Below, one piece after another: positions 36,290 through 48,629 of a stretch of DNA of 64,000 bases; position 1 is the stretch's first letter, and every line of letters begins with the position of its first letter. A program made the translations under genes and the position numbers. Under the pieces are notes generated by a model. That model had not been told where the DNA came from. It searched no databases and saw nothing but the letters and a program-made list of their open reading frames with translations. This DNA is from Chamaecyparis obtusa (lineage: Eukaryota > Streptophyta > Pinopsida > Cupressales > Cupressaceae). Where the stretch lies: assembly GCA_027943335.1 (NCBI GenBank), contig BSBK01006747.1:97502-161501 (forward strand). Reading direction: 5' to 3'.

Positions 36290-36760
36290 AGTACGCATGG
36301 TCATGTACATTATATGCTCATTAGCAAATTCTACTTGGATAGGCATGCTATCTCTGACTGGGAAATCAGCAAGTTGATCTGTAATAGCCTGCCCTTTTAT
36401 AGCCTTACACTCGATGTACTCTATATCAAATTCTGACAAAACCATCATCCACTTAGCAAGTCTACCCATGAGAGCGGCCTTACCAAGAAAATACTTAAGA
36501 GGATCAATTTTTGCAACAAGATGTATAGTATGGGCAAGCATGTAGTGTCGCAACTTTTGGGAAGCAATCACTACCATGAGACAAGACTTTTCAATACTAT
36601 TATAATTAACCTCATAAGATACTAGAGTACAACTGATGTAGTAGATGACTCTTTCTTTCCCAATATCATCAAGTTGAGCCAATAATGCCCCCAAGGAAGA
36701 TTATGTCATTAAGATGTACAAAATTAATGGTTTTCCTAGGATAGGAGGCATTAAAATGGG
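36290..36760 (-). pseudogene. Element B classical (gypsy) RNase H
   Basis: The frame downstream of RT reads GALLAQLDDIGKERVIYYIS, YNSIEKSCLMVVIASQKLRH and LAKWMMVLSEFDIEYIECKA, the RNase H that follows RT in Ty3/gypsy elements. The first catalytic position is not a clear Asp (a TAA lies at that point), as often in Tat elements that carry a second RNase H. Confidence 0.7.
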
Positions 36761-36856
36761 TGGATTAGCCAAGTACTATTTTATTTGATCTAGGATCTTT
36801 TAGTAGTCCTCATTCCAAGTACATGTGACTCCCTTATGCAATGTCTTGTTGAAGGG

Positions 36857-38041
36857 CTATGCTCTATCTGCAAGTTGGGAAATGAACCTCCATATAGATT
36901 GGAGTTGTCCTTGAAGACTTCTCATTTGACTAGTGTTCTTAGGAGGCAGCATATCTAATATTGCTTGAACCTTTTCGGGATCCACCTCTATTCCTTTAGC
37001 TGAAATAATAAATCCTAGAAGTTTTCCTGAGACAACCCCAAATGCACACTTTTTTGGATTCAATCTTAACTGAAATTTCTCCATTCGATCCAGAATTACT
37101 TCTAAATCCTCTAGGTGTGTATCCCTTTTCTTAGACTTAGCCAAGGTTTCATCCACATAATCCTCCATATTTTTATGCATCATATCATGAAATATTGTGG
37201 TCATAGCTCTTTGGTATGTAGCTCCTACATTTTTCAATCCAAATGGCATGGCATTCCAACAATAGGTTCCCCATGCGCATGTGAAGGTTGTCTTTTCTTG
37301 ATCCTCAGGAGTGATTTTGATTTTTTTATAACTGGAAAAACCATCCATTAAAGAGTATATCTCACAGCCCATAGTCATATCCACTATCATATCTATGTTA
37401 GGGAGTGGAAAGTCATCCTTTGGGAAAGCTTTGTTAAGGTCTCTAAAGTCTGTGCATACATGGATCGACCCATCATGTTTTGAAACTGGAACAATATTTG
37501 AGATCCATTCGGCATAGTCAATAGCTCTAATAAATCCTTCTCCTAAGAACTTTTCTAATTCAACCTTAACAAGGATAGCTATGTGAGGATGCATTTTCCT
37601 CAACTTCTATTTTACTAGTTTAATTCTTGGAGCTATAGATAGATGATGCATAATGAGATTAGTGTCAAGCCCTGGCATGTCTGAATATGTCCAAGAAAAA
37701 TTAATTTTTTTCTTCTGTAAGAATCTTGTGTATGCCTCTTTTTCTTGCACTAATAGAGATTGAGCTAGATGGATCACTTGTGGAGTCTCCTCTGTATTCA
37801 GATTCACTAATTGTGTATGCTCAATAAGAACTAATGATCTATCTTGAAAATAACTCAGCAAGTTATTAAGTACCCCATCCTTAGGTGCCTCAAAGAGGTT
37901 TTCACCTTCGAATATGTCTTTTGTTTTTAGTATTTTGGGTTCTGACACTGCCACAAAGTGGTTTTCACTATCAGAACCGTCTCTTTTCTTTTTCTTTCCT
38001 TTTATTTTTTGACTTATGTACTTAATATCTAGCTCCATCAT
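36857..38041 (-). pseudogene. Element B reverse transcriptase
   Basis: The RT palm is clear: VPVSKHDGSIHVCTDFRDLN, SLMDGFSSYKKI (Asp 87 of the translation from 37603), MPFGLKNVGATYQRAM and the active-site box Y-V-D-E (residues 149-152) instead of Y-V-D-D. LGFIISAKGIEVDPEKVQAI follows. The part from 38041 to 37607 is the linker and RT N-terminus (MPGLDTNLIMHHLSI). A single TAG separates the two open stretches. Confidence 0.88.
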
Positions 38042-38709
38042 ACTTGTTGTAGGTTCACTATGGAAGAAACTATCGGTTCAAGAGCATTTAACTAGCAGGC
38101 TATCTCGTAGTTATTATGAAAAGTAAGGAGCTAAGGCTCTTGGTAAAGCTATGACCAATCAATCAAATGATTGTGTACAAGGGGTAGATCAATGACTGGT
38201 TCAATATTATTGATATGGTAGGTATTATCTCTAGTGATCATATAGTTAGGATTTGTCAAGTCTCCCTATAAGGTACTTGAATTAGGATTCATCTCCCCAA
38301 ATGAAGTTTTGTCCACTAATGCAATTCAAGGAATCCAATCCTCTAGTCCTACACTAGACTCGTTAGTTACCTCTGGTTGGGACTCAAATGTGTGGACAAC
38401 AACAATGTCCAGGTCAATAGTGGAACAATCAAAAAGATTCTCCCACTCATACTCATGTGAATCTATATCAGAATCCTTGCTGGGATGTTTGCACCAAGAA
38501 TGCTTTTTAGGCCTTGAAGTAGAGGCATCTGGGTCACCACGAGTGAAACCTTCTTGGATATCATCTTTAGATTGAGTAGAATTTTCAACATGAGTTGTAA
38601 CAGAGGATTGTTCTTGTTCAAAATTTGTTGGATCAATTGCTAAAGCATCTAGGTCTCCCCAAAGGAGATTAGTTGAGGGGATCCAATCTTCACACTCATC
38701 TTGCTAGTT

Positions 38710-39237
38710 TTACAAATTTGGCACATAACTAGACTCATCATCACTATCCATCACAGCTAGGATAGGGGCAACTTTTTCATTTTTCCCTTCAAAATCTAGG
38801 CCCATTGTTGTTTTAACCCTCCAGCCAAAGAGAGCATGATCAAGAGGTTCAACTTTTGCATCTAACCTATGACTGAGGGGGCCATGACCTAGGTAGCCCA
38901 TGTTTTTAACCAATGTATATCCTCTCCCATAGGTCTTAGGAGGTGGTGCAAAGTTCTCATTGTGTTGGTATTTTTCTTCTCTGTAAATCCAATCTCTAAT
39001 GGCTACTTCCTCTTTCTCCTCCTGAATAGGTACCAAGGATTCTACAAATTTCCCAAACAAGGTCATAGCGGAGGATGGAGGTTTCCTCTTGAGTGAAGCT
39101 TTTCCATAAGACCTATGCAAGATTGGCATTTTTATGAAGGAATCCATTTGATAGTCTCCCATGCCAAGGTCTGTAGACTTAAATTTACTCTTACACTGCT
39201 CAAGAGTAGTATCAAAATTGTCAGCTTCTCTATTCAA
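38710..39237 (-). pseudogene. Element B linker with G-patch-like motif
   Basis: A 175-residue open stretch between protease and RT. Residues 104-134 (about 38836-38928) read GRGYTLVKNMGYLGHGPLSH and then VEPLDHAL, matching the Gly-rich pattern of G-patch domains. G-patches are RNA-binding or helicase-activating and occur next to the protease in some retroviruses. An acidic tail follows (VMDSDDESSY). The stretch is in a different frame from RT, so an indel lies between 38710 and 38041. Confidence 0.6.
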
Positions 39238-39339
39238 AGGAACATGGGAACCAGCTAAAACTACATTGACAGATAATGTGCTATCCCCCAGTATGCATAC
39301 TTAAGCCCCATTGTAAGGGAAGTTAACACATTGGTGGTA

Positions 39340-39828
39340 GGTAGACGTCACTACTTGCATGTCATGAATCCATGGTCTACCCAACAAAATATTATATGCC
39401 AAAGCTCTATCATCGACAATCTGAAACAAAATGTCCTTTTCCACAGGACCAATTCTAACAAGAAGAACGGCCAATCCCTTGGAGCTTCACTTTGCTTCAT
39501 CATAGGCCTTAATGGTGATCTTCTTCCTAGTGTCAATTATTTGTTTAGAATATCCCAAATCTTTCAATAGACTCAAAGAGCAAATATTAATCCCAGCACC
39601 CCCATCTATTAACACGCACCTGACATGGGTTTTGTGGATCATGACCTTGATATGGAGGGTCAAATTATATGGATGGCTTAATGCTTTGTCATCATCTTCT
39701 AAAAAATTAAGGTAATGAGGGCTAGCAAGGTGATTGACCATGTTTTGGAATTGATCAACATCTATGTCATTAGGAACACTTCCTTCTTGCAAAGCATCCT
39801 CAAGGATATGCATGTGTTTAGGAGACAA
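39340..39828 (-). pseudogene. Element B aspartic protease
   Basis: The active-site loop reads VLIDGGAGINICSLSLLKDL (Asp 75 of the translation from 39828), D-G-G-A in place of the common D-S-G-A. After a TGA at about 39487 the frame continues to YNILLGRPWIHDM, the second conserved protease motif. The N-terminal part (SPHYLNFLEDDDKALSHPYN) is the usual Tat lead-in. Confidence 0.8.
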
Positions 39829-40896
39829 ATCTAAGAGCTCAAAAATGGAAATTTGCGTTGGCGTTCACTGTAACTGATCAACAAGCTTTTAACTCATATC
39901 AGGACCAACTGCAGACTTTGGAGGAACACTTCTAGGCACTGGTTGCTTCTACTTGCTAGAATTAGGACCTCTAATGACAACAAGACTTTGGGGCTGACTC
40001 CTAGTAACAACATTAAGAGGCTGAGACAACCCCTAAGATCAAGGGCCTCTAAGCACCACAATGGGTCCTTCATCAAATATGGGAGATGATTTCACTTTAT
40101 AACCATAGGGATCTCTCCTAGTAATCACTTTGACATCATTGTCCACAACTTCAAGCATATTAATGACATTCTCAATGGATGCATAGGTGTAATTGATCAC
40201 AGCCTTGCCATTCTTATCTTTAGAGGTCTCCCCCTTTTCATACTTAGGAAAAGGCTCTTTAAAGGCCTTGTGGTCAGCACTGGTTGTCAACCCATCAACT
40301 TGTAATCTCCTAGTCTCAATAAGGTCTTGAACAAGATGTTTAAGTTTAAAACAATTTTCAATGTTGTGTCCAATCCCATTGTGGTATACACAGTAAGCTT
40401 TCTCATTCCACCAATAAGGTTTAGGATCCGGTATGTGAAACTTTGAAGGATCATCAAGTTGTACCAAATCATGAGCGATCAAGGTCTTAAAAATGTCTAC
40501 ATAAGAGTCCCCAAGCTTAGTGAATTGCCTCTATCCTGACTTAGATTTATCGTGATACTTGGGCTTGTGCTCTTGTTGATCTGGGGATGTCTGTAGCTTC
40601 ATGGCTTGTACTGCATTAGAAATATTAAGAACTCCTTGTTCTTTAGTTATGGAGAGTCAAAAACTCCATCATTGACTACTTGCTTATTCTTGTTCCAATA
40701 GGAGTTCTTTTTATCCTTATTGTGGTTGTTATTGTTTTGGCCATTGTTGTTGTTACTTTGTTTGACCAAAATACCTTTTTCCTTTAGAACATCCTTGATG
40801 TGACATCTAGTTTCCACCATAGTGTCAAAAGAATTAAAGACCATCTTTCTAACTTCATATCTTAGCTCTGGCACTAGGTTTCTCATGATTATATCG

Positions 40897-41855
40897 GGGT
40901 AAAAGTACAAAGCTGTGTCACACTTTTATAAAGGAAAATGCCAACAGTATACAAATTTTTTAACTTTAACGACATAAAAATGGCATTTATGTTTAAAATT
41001 TGGAGATGATGTAAACTAATGAAATGTGTAAAAGTGGATGAAGTTTATGCCTATAATTTTTTTAATTTTTTTCGAATAAGAATTCACATAGTTTTTAAAT
41101 TTTTTAAGTCCATTTTTTACTTGCCGAAAAATGCTGAAAAATGAGGGTCTTGTTCGCAACAAAAAAGTATATGCAAATAATCTATTTTTCCTTTGATTTC
41201 AAAATATGTCATAGATAAAATCTATAGCTAGTGCAGAAAAGAAGAAAAATTAGTTTTCAATGTATATTTTCTCTAATATAACTATTTAAAGTCGAACATA
41301 CCTGAAATCGATAGTTTTCATGTCGTGTCAAATTTCCCCTATCAAATCTACACCATTCACAAAATAAATGACACACTCTTGAAGATAACTCTCTCCTCTA
41401 GTGTTAAATATAAATTTTCAATTTTTTTGATAAGCTTTACTATTTTTTTCTATTTTTGAAGCATCTTGTTCTCGAATGTTAAAATACCTACTTGGAGTAT
41501 TTTGAAATTATAATATATTAAATCTAATTAAAATATTATAAAAATTATATGATGATAATCTTGACTCTGTGCTCTAAAAAAGGGTATTTTTATATTTGTA
41601 AAAAATATCACTAAAAAGAGTAAGAGTTATTAAAACATCATTTTTTTGAAATAATTTTATTTCTTTAGTAATTGTTATAAAACATGCTTTTAATAGATAT
41701 TTCCAATTGGAAAAGGTGAAGAACTTATCTAACTTAGCTAGAATGAATCTAGCTAGACCATATGTTTGACAAAAAATAATTTTAGTTAGAAATACTCAAA
41801 TTCAGCTATGTTGATAAGTTGTCCTGAAATGTGACACAACTTTGTGCTTTTACCC
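40897..41855. mobile_element. 959-bp non-autonomous TIR DNA transposon
   Basis: The ends form a 29-bp terminal inverted repeat beginning GGGTAAAAGYACAAAG with three mismatches, all C/T or G/A transitions. It is flanked by a 4-bp duplication atcg (40893-40896 and 41856-41859), and the gag reading frame becomes continuous if the element and one atcg are left out. The inside is A+T-rich with no ORF. The 4-bp duplication and GGG start do not fit hAT (8 bp), PIF/Harbinger (3 bp) or Mutator (9-11 bp) well; the superfamily is unassigned. Confidence 0.9.
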
Positions 41856-42708
41856 ATCGATCCTTTCTTCCTCGGGAATGGTCCTAGGATATTTAGAGCA
41901 CAAACATCTCCACCTTTGTAGAAATTTCACAAAGGGTTCTTCTTGACTTTGTTTAAGCTTACACAAATCAAGCATGGTGACTGACCTTGATAGGTTATAT
42001 GCAAAGTGCTGCACAAATCTTTGGACAAGTTCCTTAAATGTTTTAATGGGAGGGGTAAGGTTAGTAAACCACTCCATAGCTTGGCCTTTAAGGCTCCTTG
42101 GGAATAACCTCATAAGGTAGGAATCCTTATGATGAAATTCAAAGCTCATGATGTAGAATTTTCATACATGGTCATGGGGGTCACCATTACCATCATATTT
42201 TTCATATGTGGGGATTTCAACCTTTCAAGGAAAATCAATCATGACCACAGTTTTGTCAATAGGATTGGGACATATGGAGTCCAAGTTGAAAGTATTCTTT
42301 GGAGCCATCATCTTTTCCATAGTCCTTTGCATTTGCTTGATCAATTCTTCAGTTGAAGGGTTTTGTTTCTTGATCTTTCGGTCCACATCAAAGTTGTATG
42401 GGACCTTTGCACCCTTATTGATTAAACTTTCTAAGAACTAATCCTTATTTTTCTCTACATACTTCTCCACATATTGTTGGAAGGATGGTTCTTGTTGCAT
42501 TTTCATGAAATCAATTGTATCAAAGTTAGCATTGCTTCCTCCATGTTGAGAGTCGTGATGAGCTCATTGGGAGGGTTGTCTTGAAAACCTAGGAGGTGAT
42601 TGTCCCCTATGATGATTATGTCGAGAAGCCCTTCTTCCTCTAAGACTAGGTGATCTTGATGGAGTCCTTGACCTTCTCCTAGTTCTTGGTAAGGGAGTAG
42701 ATGGTAGT

Positions 42709-43653
42709 TGTGTGCTATAAATGTGTCACACTTCTATGGATCATTACATGCAAGGGAACTCAAGAATGAGGCCTCACAAATCGATCCATAGCTCCCTAGG
42801 CATGGAGTGCAAGGGCTTTTAAGAATGCTCTCAGCTAGAGCTATTTAGCCTATAACCTTGCTAGTAAACCATGCAATGGGAGATTAAATGAAGACAAGGG
42901 CAAGAATGCCAATATCCCCAAGAATCAAATGAAATGCAATGCAATGAAAGCTAGCTAAGAATGAAGATGCAAGCTAAGCTATGGAAATGAAAGTACAATG
43001 CAAGCTAAGCTATGAAAATGAAAGATGCAAGAAATGAAATCTAACTATGAAGCAAGAAAGCCATGATGATGCAAGAATGAAGACAAGAAGATAGAGTGTT
43101 GATGAAGATCCAAGATGAATGCCAACAATGCTCCAAATCTTCAAACCCTAGATGCAAGAATATCTCCAAAAGCTCCAAGATGACCTAGAAAACTTGTAGC
43201 ATAACAATAGCATAAAAAGTTGGGGCTCTAGAATGAAGAAGAGAGCTATTCTTTTATAGGAAATGAGGAGAAATGGACCATGGAGATTAAGAGGTAGAAG
43301 ATTTAATCAATGGTGGAGCTTGAAAGAGGAGCAATCCATGTGCACAAGTATCCTCCAATAGGAAAATAAGAGTTGACTTTTGTGTCCATATGAGACAAAA
43401 AGTGTTTTTTCTTTTTTTATAAATAAGAATAATGCTTTATTTGTGCAACATAGGATAAGAGGAAAAGGTGAGCTTTTTATTTATTAAAAGGGGAGGAAAT
43501 ATTCCTTTTAAATAAATAAAAACTTAGGATAAGATGGTTAACCCATAGAAAATAATCGAATAAATGATAGAACTAGGATTTGATCAAGAATAAGCAATTT
43601 ATGATTTAGCAAAAGGGGCTAATAGTCTAGGTGACCATTTTTAGGTGTATACA
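42709..43653 (-). repeat. Solo LTR of the element B family
   Basis: 945 bp homologous to both LTRs of B, starting TGTGTGC and ending GTATACA, flanked by gtagt duplications (42704-42708 and 43654-43658). There is no internal region, so this is the remnant of a full insertion reduced by LTR-LTR recombination. It lies within B's own gag. It keeps the TATA box (43252-43258). Confidence 0.92.
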
Positions 43654-44185
43654 GTAGTGAGTTGGTCCCACTATTGGTACCCCCATTGTTATATTGATCA
43701 TGGAGTTGTTGTGCCAAGAGCCTATCTTGTTCTTCTTGGGTGGCTCTTCTCTTAATTTTCAAATGGGCTCGTTCTTCAATTTCCAATTTTTTGAATCTTT
43801 ATTGCTTAGCAGCTTGTTCATCTTGGTAAGCTTGTTTTTCTCTCTCAATCCTCTTTAACATGTCACTTGTGTATCATGAGGCATCTCTAAGAGGAGAAGG
43901 TTTTCTTGAATGTCTGAATACGTTGGTTGCATTGACATGGGCATCACTCGACTCATTGTTTTGGTCATCAAGTTGTGACTGTGCATCTAGGTGAGCTTTC
44001 CTATAAAGCCTCTCATCTCATTGATAGGCATCAAGATGCCTTGTGTTAATAGGAGACAATCTAGGAGGACTATTGGGAGAAGACCCAACAAACATCGTGT
44101 TATCCCTATTTCGCTGGAAAATGTCATTAAGAGATTGATTCATTGCATCTCTTTGTTCCCTTGTGAAAGTCTAACTCATGTCCAT

Positions 44186-47100
44186 ATTTGATGAAAATGG
44201 TGCTAAAGAGGTACTCACTTCATTAGGATTACTCCTTGGATTGAAACAAACCTCAGACTCACTCTTTGGGGATTGGTCAAAAATAGGTTCCTTTCCCTTT
44301 CGCTGTTGATGAGTCTTAACTAAGGGTAACTGATTAAAGACAATCGGGGGTCATTTTCCTTGATTCACTTGGTACCTTGTTGTAACTGACATGAAAGAAA
44401 AAGAATCTTGATGATAAGATGATCTCTCAAAGTGTGAATCACCAAACTAGGATAATTAAAGTTCTCTAATGTCCAAAAAGAGATGGTAAGATAGAAAAGA
44501 GGCGTTACCAACACTATCAAAGAGGTTCTTAAATCAAAGGATGAATATCCTTGCACATTTGAACCAAGAGGATGGACTTAACCAAATTGTATAATTGAAT
44601 TTGAGTGGAGATGATTTGGACAAAAAGAGTACTAGAATTCTCCAAGAATGTAGCTAACAATTCTAGAGATGTTCTTTCTCAACAAGAATAGTCTTCTAAC
44701 TTGACAATTCTTTGCAAAATGACTTTGTAAATAAAGTGATGCTACCCCTAGAGGGCTAAAAATAGAAATACAAAGAAAAGATAGGCTTTCAGAGGCAAGA
44801 TAAGGTACCTACCTAAAGACCTATCTGACTAAAAGTAGTTGCTAAATGACTGAAACTTGGTATACTACAGGAAATTATCACTTGACACTTTCCAGGCAAA
44901 TAATGTGCCACTTCGCATTAAGATAGATGACACTTTCCAGGCTAGGCATGTGCCACTTTCTAGGCAAGCAAGGTGATAGTCATGCAGGGATGAGCTATCG
45001 CATGATAGTTCTCAGAATAGGGTGTGACACTGTTGCAGAATTGCATGACTCTTTGACCAGTGAATGTCAAAATCTCAATTTTAAGGGTTGTTTGTCCAAT
45101 ATTTTTAGTTTGAGGATTTTTTTTCAATTCCAATCATAATGACAATAGTAGGTTGAAAGGTTTCCAAATAGTATGGGATCAAATGTGTCTTCAAGCACTT
45201 GAAACAAGGGAAAAAGCAATCTTGCCAAGACAAATAATTGTGATATCAAAAAAGAAAAACACCCTATGAATACTACCGATTGCTTTGAATTTTTGAGAAT
45301 GTTAACACTGGTATTACACAATCGAAGACACTTTAAGAAATATCTATCCTAAAAATTCAAGGCTTAATACTTAACAACTTGGCCCACACTTGATGCTCCC
45401 TTGCCTCATACAAAGTGGTTGCCCACAATAGATATTGGCTTTGGCATGGAAGTGCCAAAGACACAACCAAAGGAACATAGATGGTGAGTAGTCTTGGGGT
45501 GATCTAGGTTATTCAACTTGGATCGATCCTTGCACCAAGAAGCTAAGCGGAAAAATAAGGTGGCCTCTATCTATGGTTCTTAGTAAGGGCTTCCATTTGT
45601 AGTACCCCTCTTGCTCCTCAAAAAGGACTAGGACCTCATGGCCTCAAGAGTACCTTAAGCATTCTTGCTCAATACTTTCCTCATGGTCACAATCCCTCAA
45701 GTACTCACATCAAGCGAAGACAAGCACTACATCTACCAAGGTTTTGTGTCCTTGATAGCCTTGAGTTTATAGTGGGTTAGAATAGCTGGCAAAAAGCTTG
45801 TCCCCACTTGGGTCATTCCTCTTGATTGCTCAAGAGCAGGCCCGCTAAAGGATTCTAAAGATCTAAACAAGAAGTGGATCAATCTTTGAGGTTCAAGGTT
45901 TTTGGTTCACCACAAGGGTTAAGAGCATACTCGCCTATCTCAAAAAAATCTTCCAAACACACCAAGAAGAGTTCAATTACCCTCTTGCCTTCAAAATCCA
46001 AAGATGGTTCAAGATTTTTGGTTCACCAAAAGGGTGAAGAGCATACTCTCCTACCACCAAAAGATTCCTACAACAAGATATTAAGTGCCTAATAAAAGAA
46101 ACAACTAGTATATGCCACACTCAATAAAGAAAGCAATTAAACAAGCACTTGATTTGGTTTTTATGCTTTGGGTAGCCCTACAAAAACCATTAGTAGCCCT
46201 TTTAGCATGCAATTTTAGCAAATTTCTCAAGAAAAGCACCTACAACCACAACTTGTTAGCCCAAAAAGGTTAGAACAATCCAAAATCCAACTATCTCTAA
46301 GCAATCTACTATCAAAATTATTTAAAGCACTAAAGGTGGAACACTTAACTCTTCAAATAAATGTGAAGTGAGTCCAAAAAGTGGAACATTTAACTCTTCA
46401 CAGAAACTCAAAGCAAGTCAATACCTTAGAAAACTAATGAGATCAAGAAAGCATAAAAGGGAGAACTTTGTGGAACACTTAACACTCTTTTCAAGTAGAC
46501 CCCTCCCCTATGTATGAATGTGATATTGCATCCAAAGGGCGGAAATGAGGGGTGATTAGAAATAAGTGAGTCCAACAACCCAATGTAGCCAACAAGATCA
46601 ATCAAAAGTACTCTTCAAGTGAGTGTGAAGTGAGTCCAAAAAAGTGGAACATTTAACTCCTCACACAAAATCAAGGCAAGTCCACACCTTAGAAAACTAA
46701 TGAGATCAAGAAAGCATAAAAAGGGGGAAACTTTGTGGAACACTTAATGCTCTTTTCAAGTAGACCCCTCCCCTATGTATGAATGTTGATATTTCATCCA
46801 AAGGGTGGAAATGAGGGGTGATTAGAAATAAGCAAGTCCAACAACCCAATTTAGCTTAACAAGATCCATCACAAGTACTCTAAAGTTGCTTATCAATACT
46901 ACTCATAAATGAAAAAGGGTTGAATCAATGGAATATTAAACTTTCCAAGCAAACATAGAGTGAGTCCACAAAGTGATGCATTTAACCTCCTATGTAAATA
47001 AGGAATGAATCCATGCCCCCAATCACTCAATGAGGTATTTGATATTGAAAACCAAGAAGCCTTCACTTACACAAACTTGCAAAAGAAAACCTATGTTCTT

Positions 47101-47554
47101 TCATTCACCATTAAGAGCATAAAAAGAGATGTGCCTATGAAAGAAAGTAAACTAAAATCTACAAATGAAATCTACAGTAAATCAAACTAGGAAATGGATT
47201 AATCTAAACTTAGCCAAAAAGGTCTAAAAAAACTCATTGTTGGGTACAAGTGATAGTAAAATCACCATAACTATCGCATGACACTTCTCTGCATACGGGG
47301 GTGATAGTTCTCCTTACTTGGAGGCAATAGAATACATAAAACAGAGCAACACTTTCTATTAAATAGGGTGACACTTTTAACTGGTAAAGTGTCGCACTGA
47401 TATACAAGAAACTATCACACAACACTGGCGAAAAGTGTCGCATGACACTCTGAGACAAAAAAAATTGGAGACCGAAAATGAAGCTAAAAACTTGATGAAA
47501 AATTAACAAAAATTTACAAAAATGCAGAAAATAAAAGGACAAAAATAATATTTT
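44186..47554 (-). other. Element B 5' leader
   Basis: 3.4 kb between PBS and gag without recognised coding sequence. It contains a 262-bp tandem duplication (46363-46886), a smaller repeat pair around TTTTTGGTTCACCA (45898 and 46016) and two clusters of GTGTCGCA/TGACACTT motifs (44875-45045 and 47262-47455). Long leaders are usual in Tat/Ogre elements. Confidence 0.6.
46363..46886. repeat. Tandem duplication, 262-bp period, in element B leader
   Basis: The unit beginning GTGAAGTGAGTCCAAAAA occurs at 46363 and again at 46625, with the same order of landmarks (AGTAGACCCCTCCCCTATG; GAGGGGTGATTAGAAATAAG). The copies differ by scattered single bases. Confidence 0.9.
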
Positions 47555-47572
47555 GCCCCACGGTGGGTGTCA
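47555..47572 (-). other. Element B primer-binding site (Lys tRNA type)
   Basis: The minus strand reads TGACACCCACCGTGGGGC, four bases inside the 5' LTR. From memory this matches the complement of plant Lys(CUU) tRNA 3' end except for two positions that are both A in place of G. It fixes the minus orientation. Confidence 0.75.
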
Positions 47573-47576
47573 GAAA

Positions 47577-48624
47577 TGTACACACACAAGTAGTGCACTT
47601 CTATGAATCCTTACAATCAAGAACACTCAAGAATGAGGTCTCAAAAATTGATCCATAGCTCTCTATGTATGGATTTGCAATATTATAAAATTGCTCTCAA
47701 CCAGAGCTCTGAAGCTAATGACCTTGCTAGTCAACCACACAATGAGAGATTCAAATGAAGACAAGGGAAAGAATGCCAATATCCCCAAGAATCCAAATGG
47801 AAATGCAATGCAAGCTAAATTATAATGAGTATGCAATGCAAACCATACTAAGAAAGGAAATATGCAACCTATAATATGGAAATGAAAGTACAAGCTATGC
47901 TATGAAAGGAAAGATTGAAGCTAAGCTATGAAAGGAAAATGCAAGTATTACAATCCTCCTAATTATGCTATGTGAGATTAAACTATTGCATAAAGGAAAG
48001 CTATATTAAGAATGCCATGATTATGCAACTATGAAAGAAAACTAAATGAAATGAAACAACAATGTCTTCAAAGCTTGGATACAAGAAAGTCTTCAAAGAG
48101 CTCCAAATGACCTAGAAAACTTACAACATAACATTAGCATAAAAAGATGATATATGCAAAATGAGAAGAAAGCTCTTCTTTTATAGGAAGTGAGAAAGAA
48201 TGGACCATGGAGATTAAGAAGCAAAAGATTTAATCAAGGGTGGAGCTTGAAAGAGAAGAAATCCATGTGCACAAGATTCCTCCAATGAGAAAATAAGAGT
48301 TGACTTTTGTGTCCATGTGAGACAAAAAGTGTTTTTTCTTTTATTTTTGAAATAAGAATAATGCTCTATTTGTGCAACTTAGGATAAGAAGAAAAGTGGG
48401 GGTTTTTTATTTATTAAAAGGGGAGGGAATATTCCTTTTTAATAAATAAAGACTTAGGATAAAATGGTTAGACCAAGACAAATAATCAAAAATGATGAAA
48501 AGGATTTGATAAAGGAAATTGATATAATTGAAAAATGTTGATTTTTGAAAAATATTGATTCAGAAATTTGATAAATTACTGAATGGGGGCCCAAAGTCTA
48601 GGTGACCATTTTAGGGTGCATATA
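47577..48624 (-). repeat. Element B 5' LTR
   Basis: 1048 bp, TGTACACAC…GCATATA (the terminal CA mutated to TA), paired with 23674-24721. The flanking gccac lies at 48625-48629. A minus-strand TATA box is at 48179-48185. Confidence 0.92.
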
Positions 48625-48629
48625 GCCAC

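Larger units (their letters stand above)
40039..44185 (-). pseudogene. Element B gag, interrupted by two insertions
   Basis: It starts at ATG 44185 (MDMS, then FTREQRDAMNQSLNDIFQ), with a charged coiled-coil-like N-terminus. The gag core follows (VEIPTYEKYDGNGDPHDHV, MEWFTNLTPPIKTFKELV, YPRTIPEEER, RNLVPELRYEVRKMVF), an Asn-rich stretch near 40700 and a zinc-finger-like C-V-Y-H-x4-G-H-x4-C (CVYHNGIGHNIENC). A solo LTR (42709-43653) and a TIR transposon (40897-41855) interrupt it; on both sides the flanking protein reads on smoothly. Stops are mostly TAG. Confidence 0.85.
23674..48624 (-). mobile_element. Element B: giant nested Tat-type Ty3/gypsy retrotransposon
   Basis: It is flanked by gccac duplications and by two LTRs of exactly 1048 bp each. 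On the minus strand the order is 5' LTR, PBS, long leader (44186-47554), gag, protease, G-patch-like region, RT, RNase H, archaeal-like RNase H, integrase, then an antisense plant mobile domain gene and the 3' LTR. Subtracting three later insertions (about 4.9 kb, 0.95 kb and 0.96 kb) leaves roughly 18 kb, the size class of Ogre/Tat elements. RT through integrase keeps one frame for 3.5 kb apart from stop codons. Confidence 0.9.
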
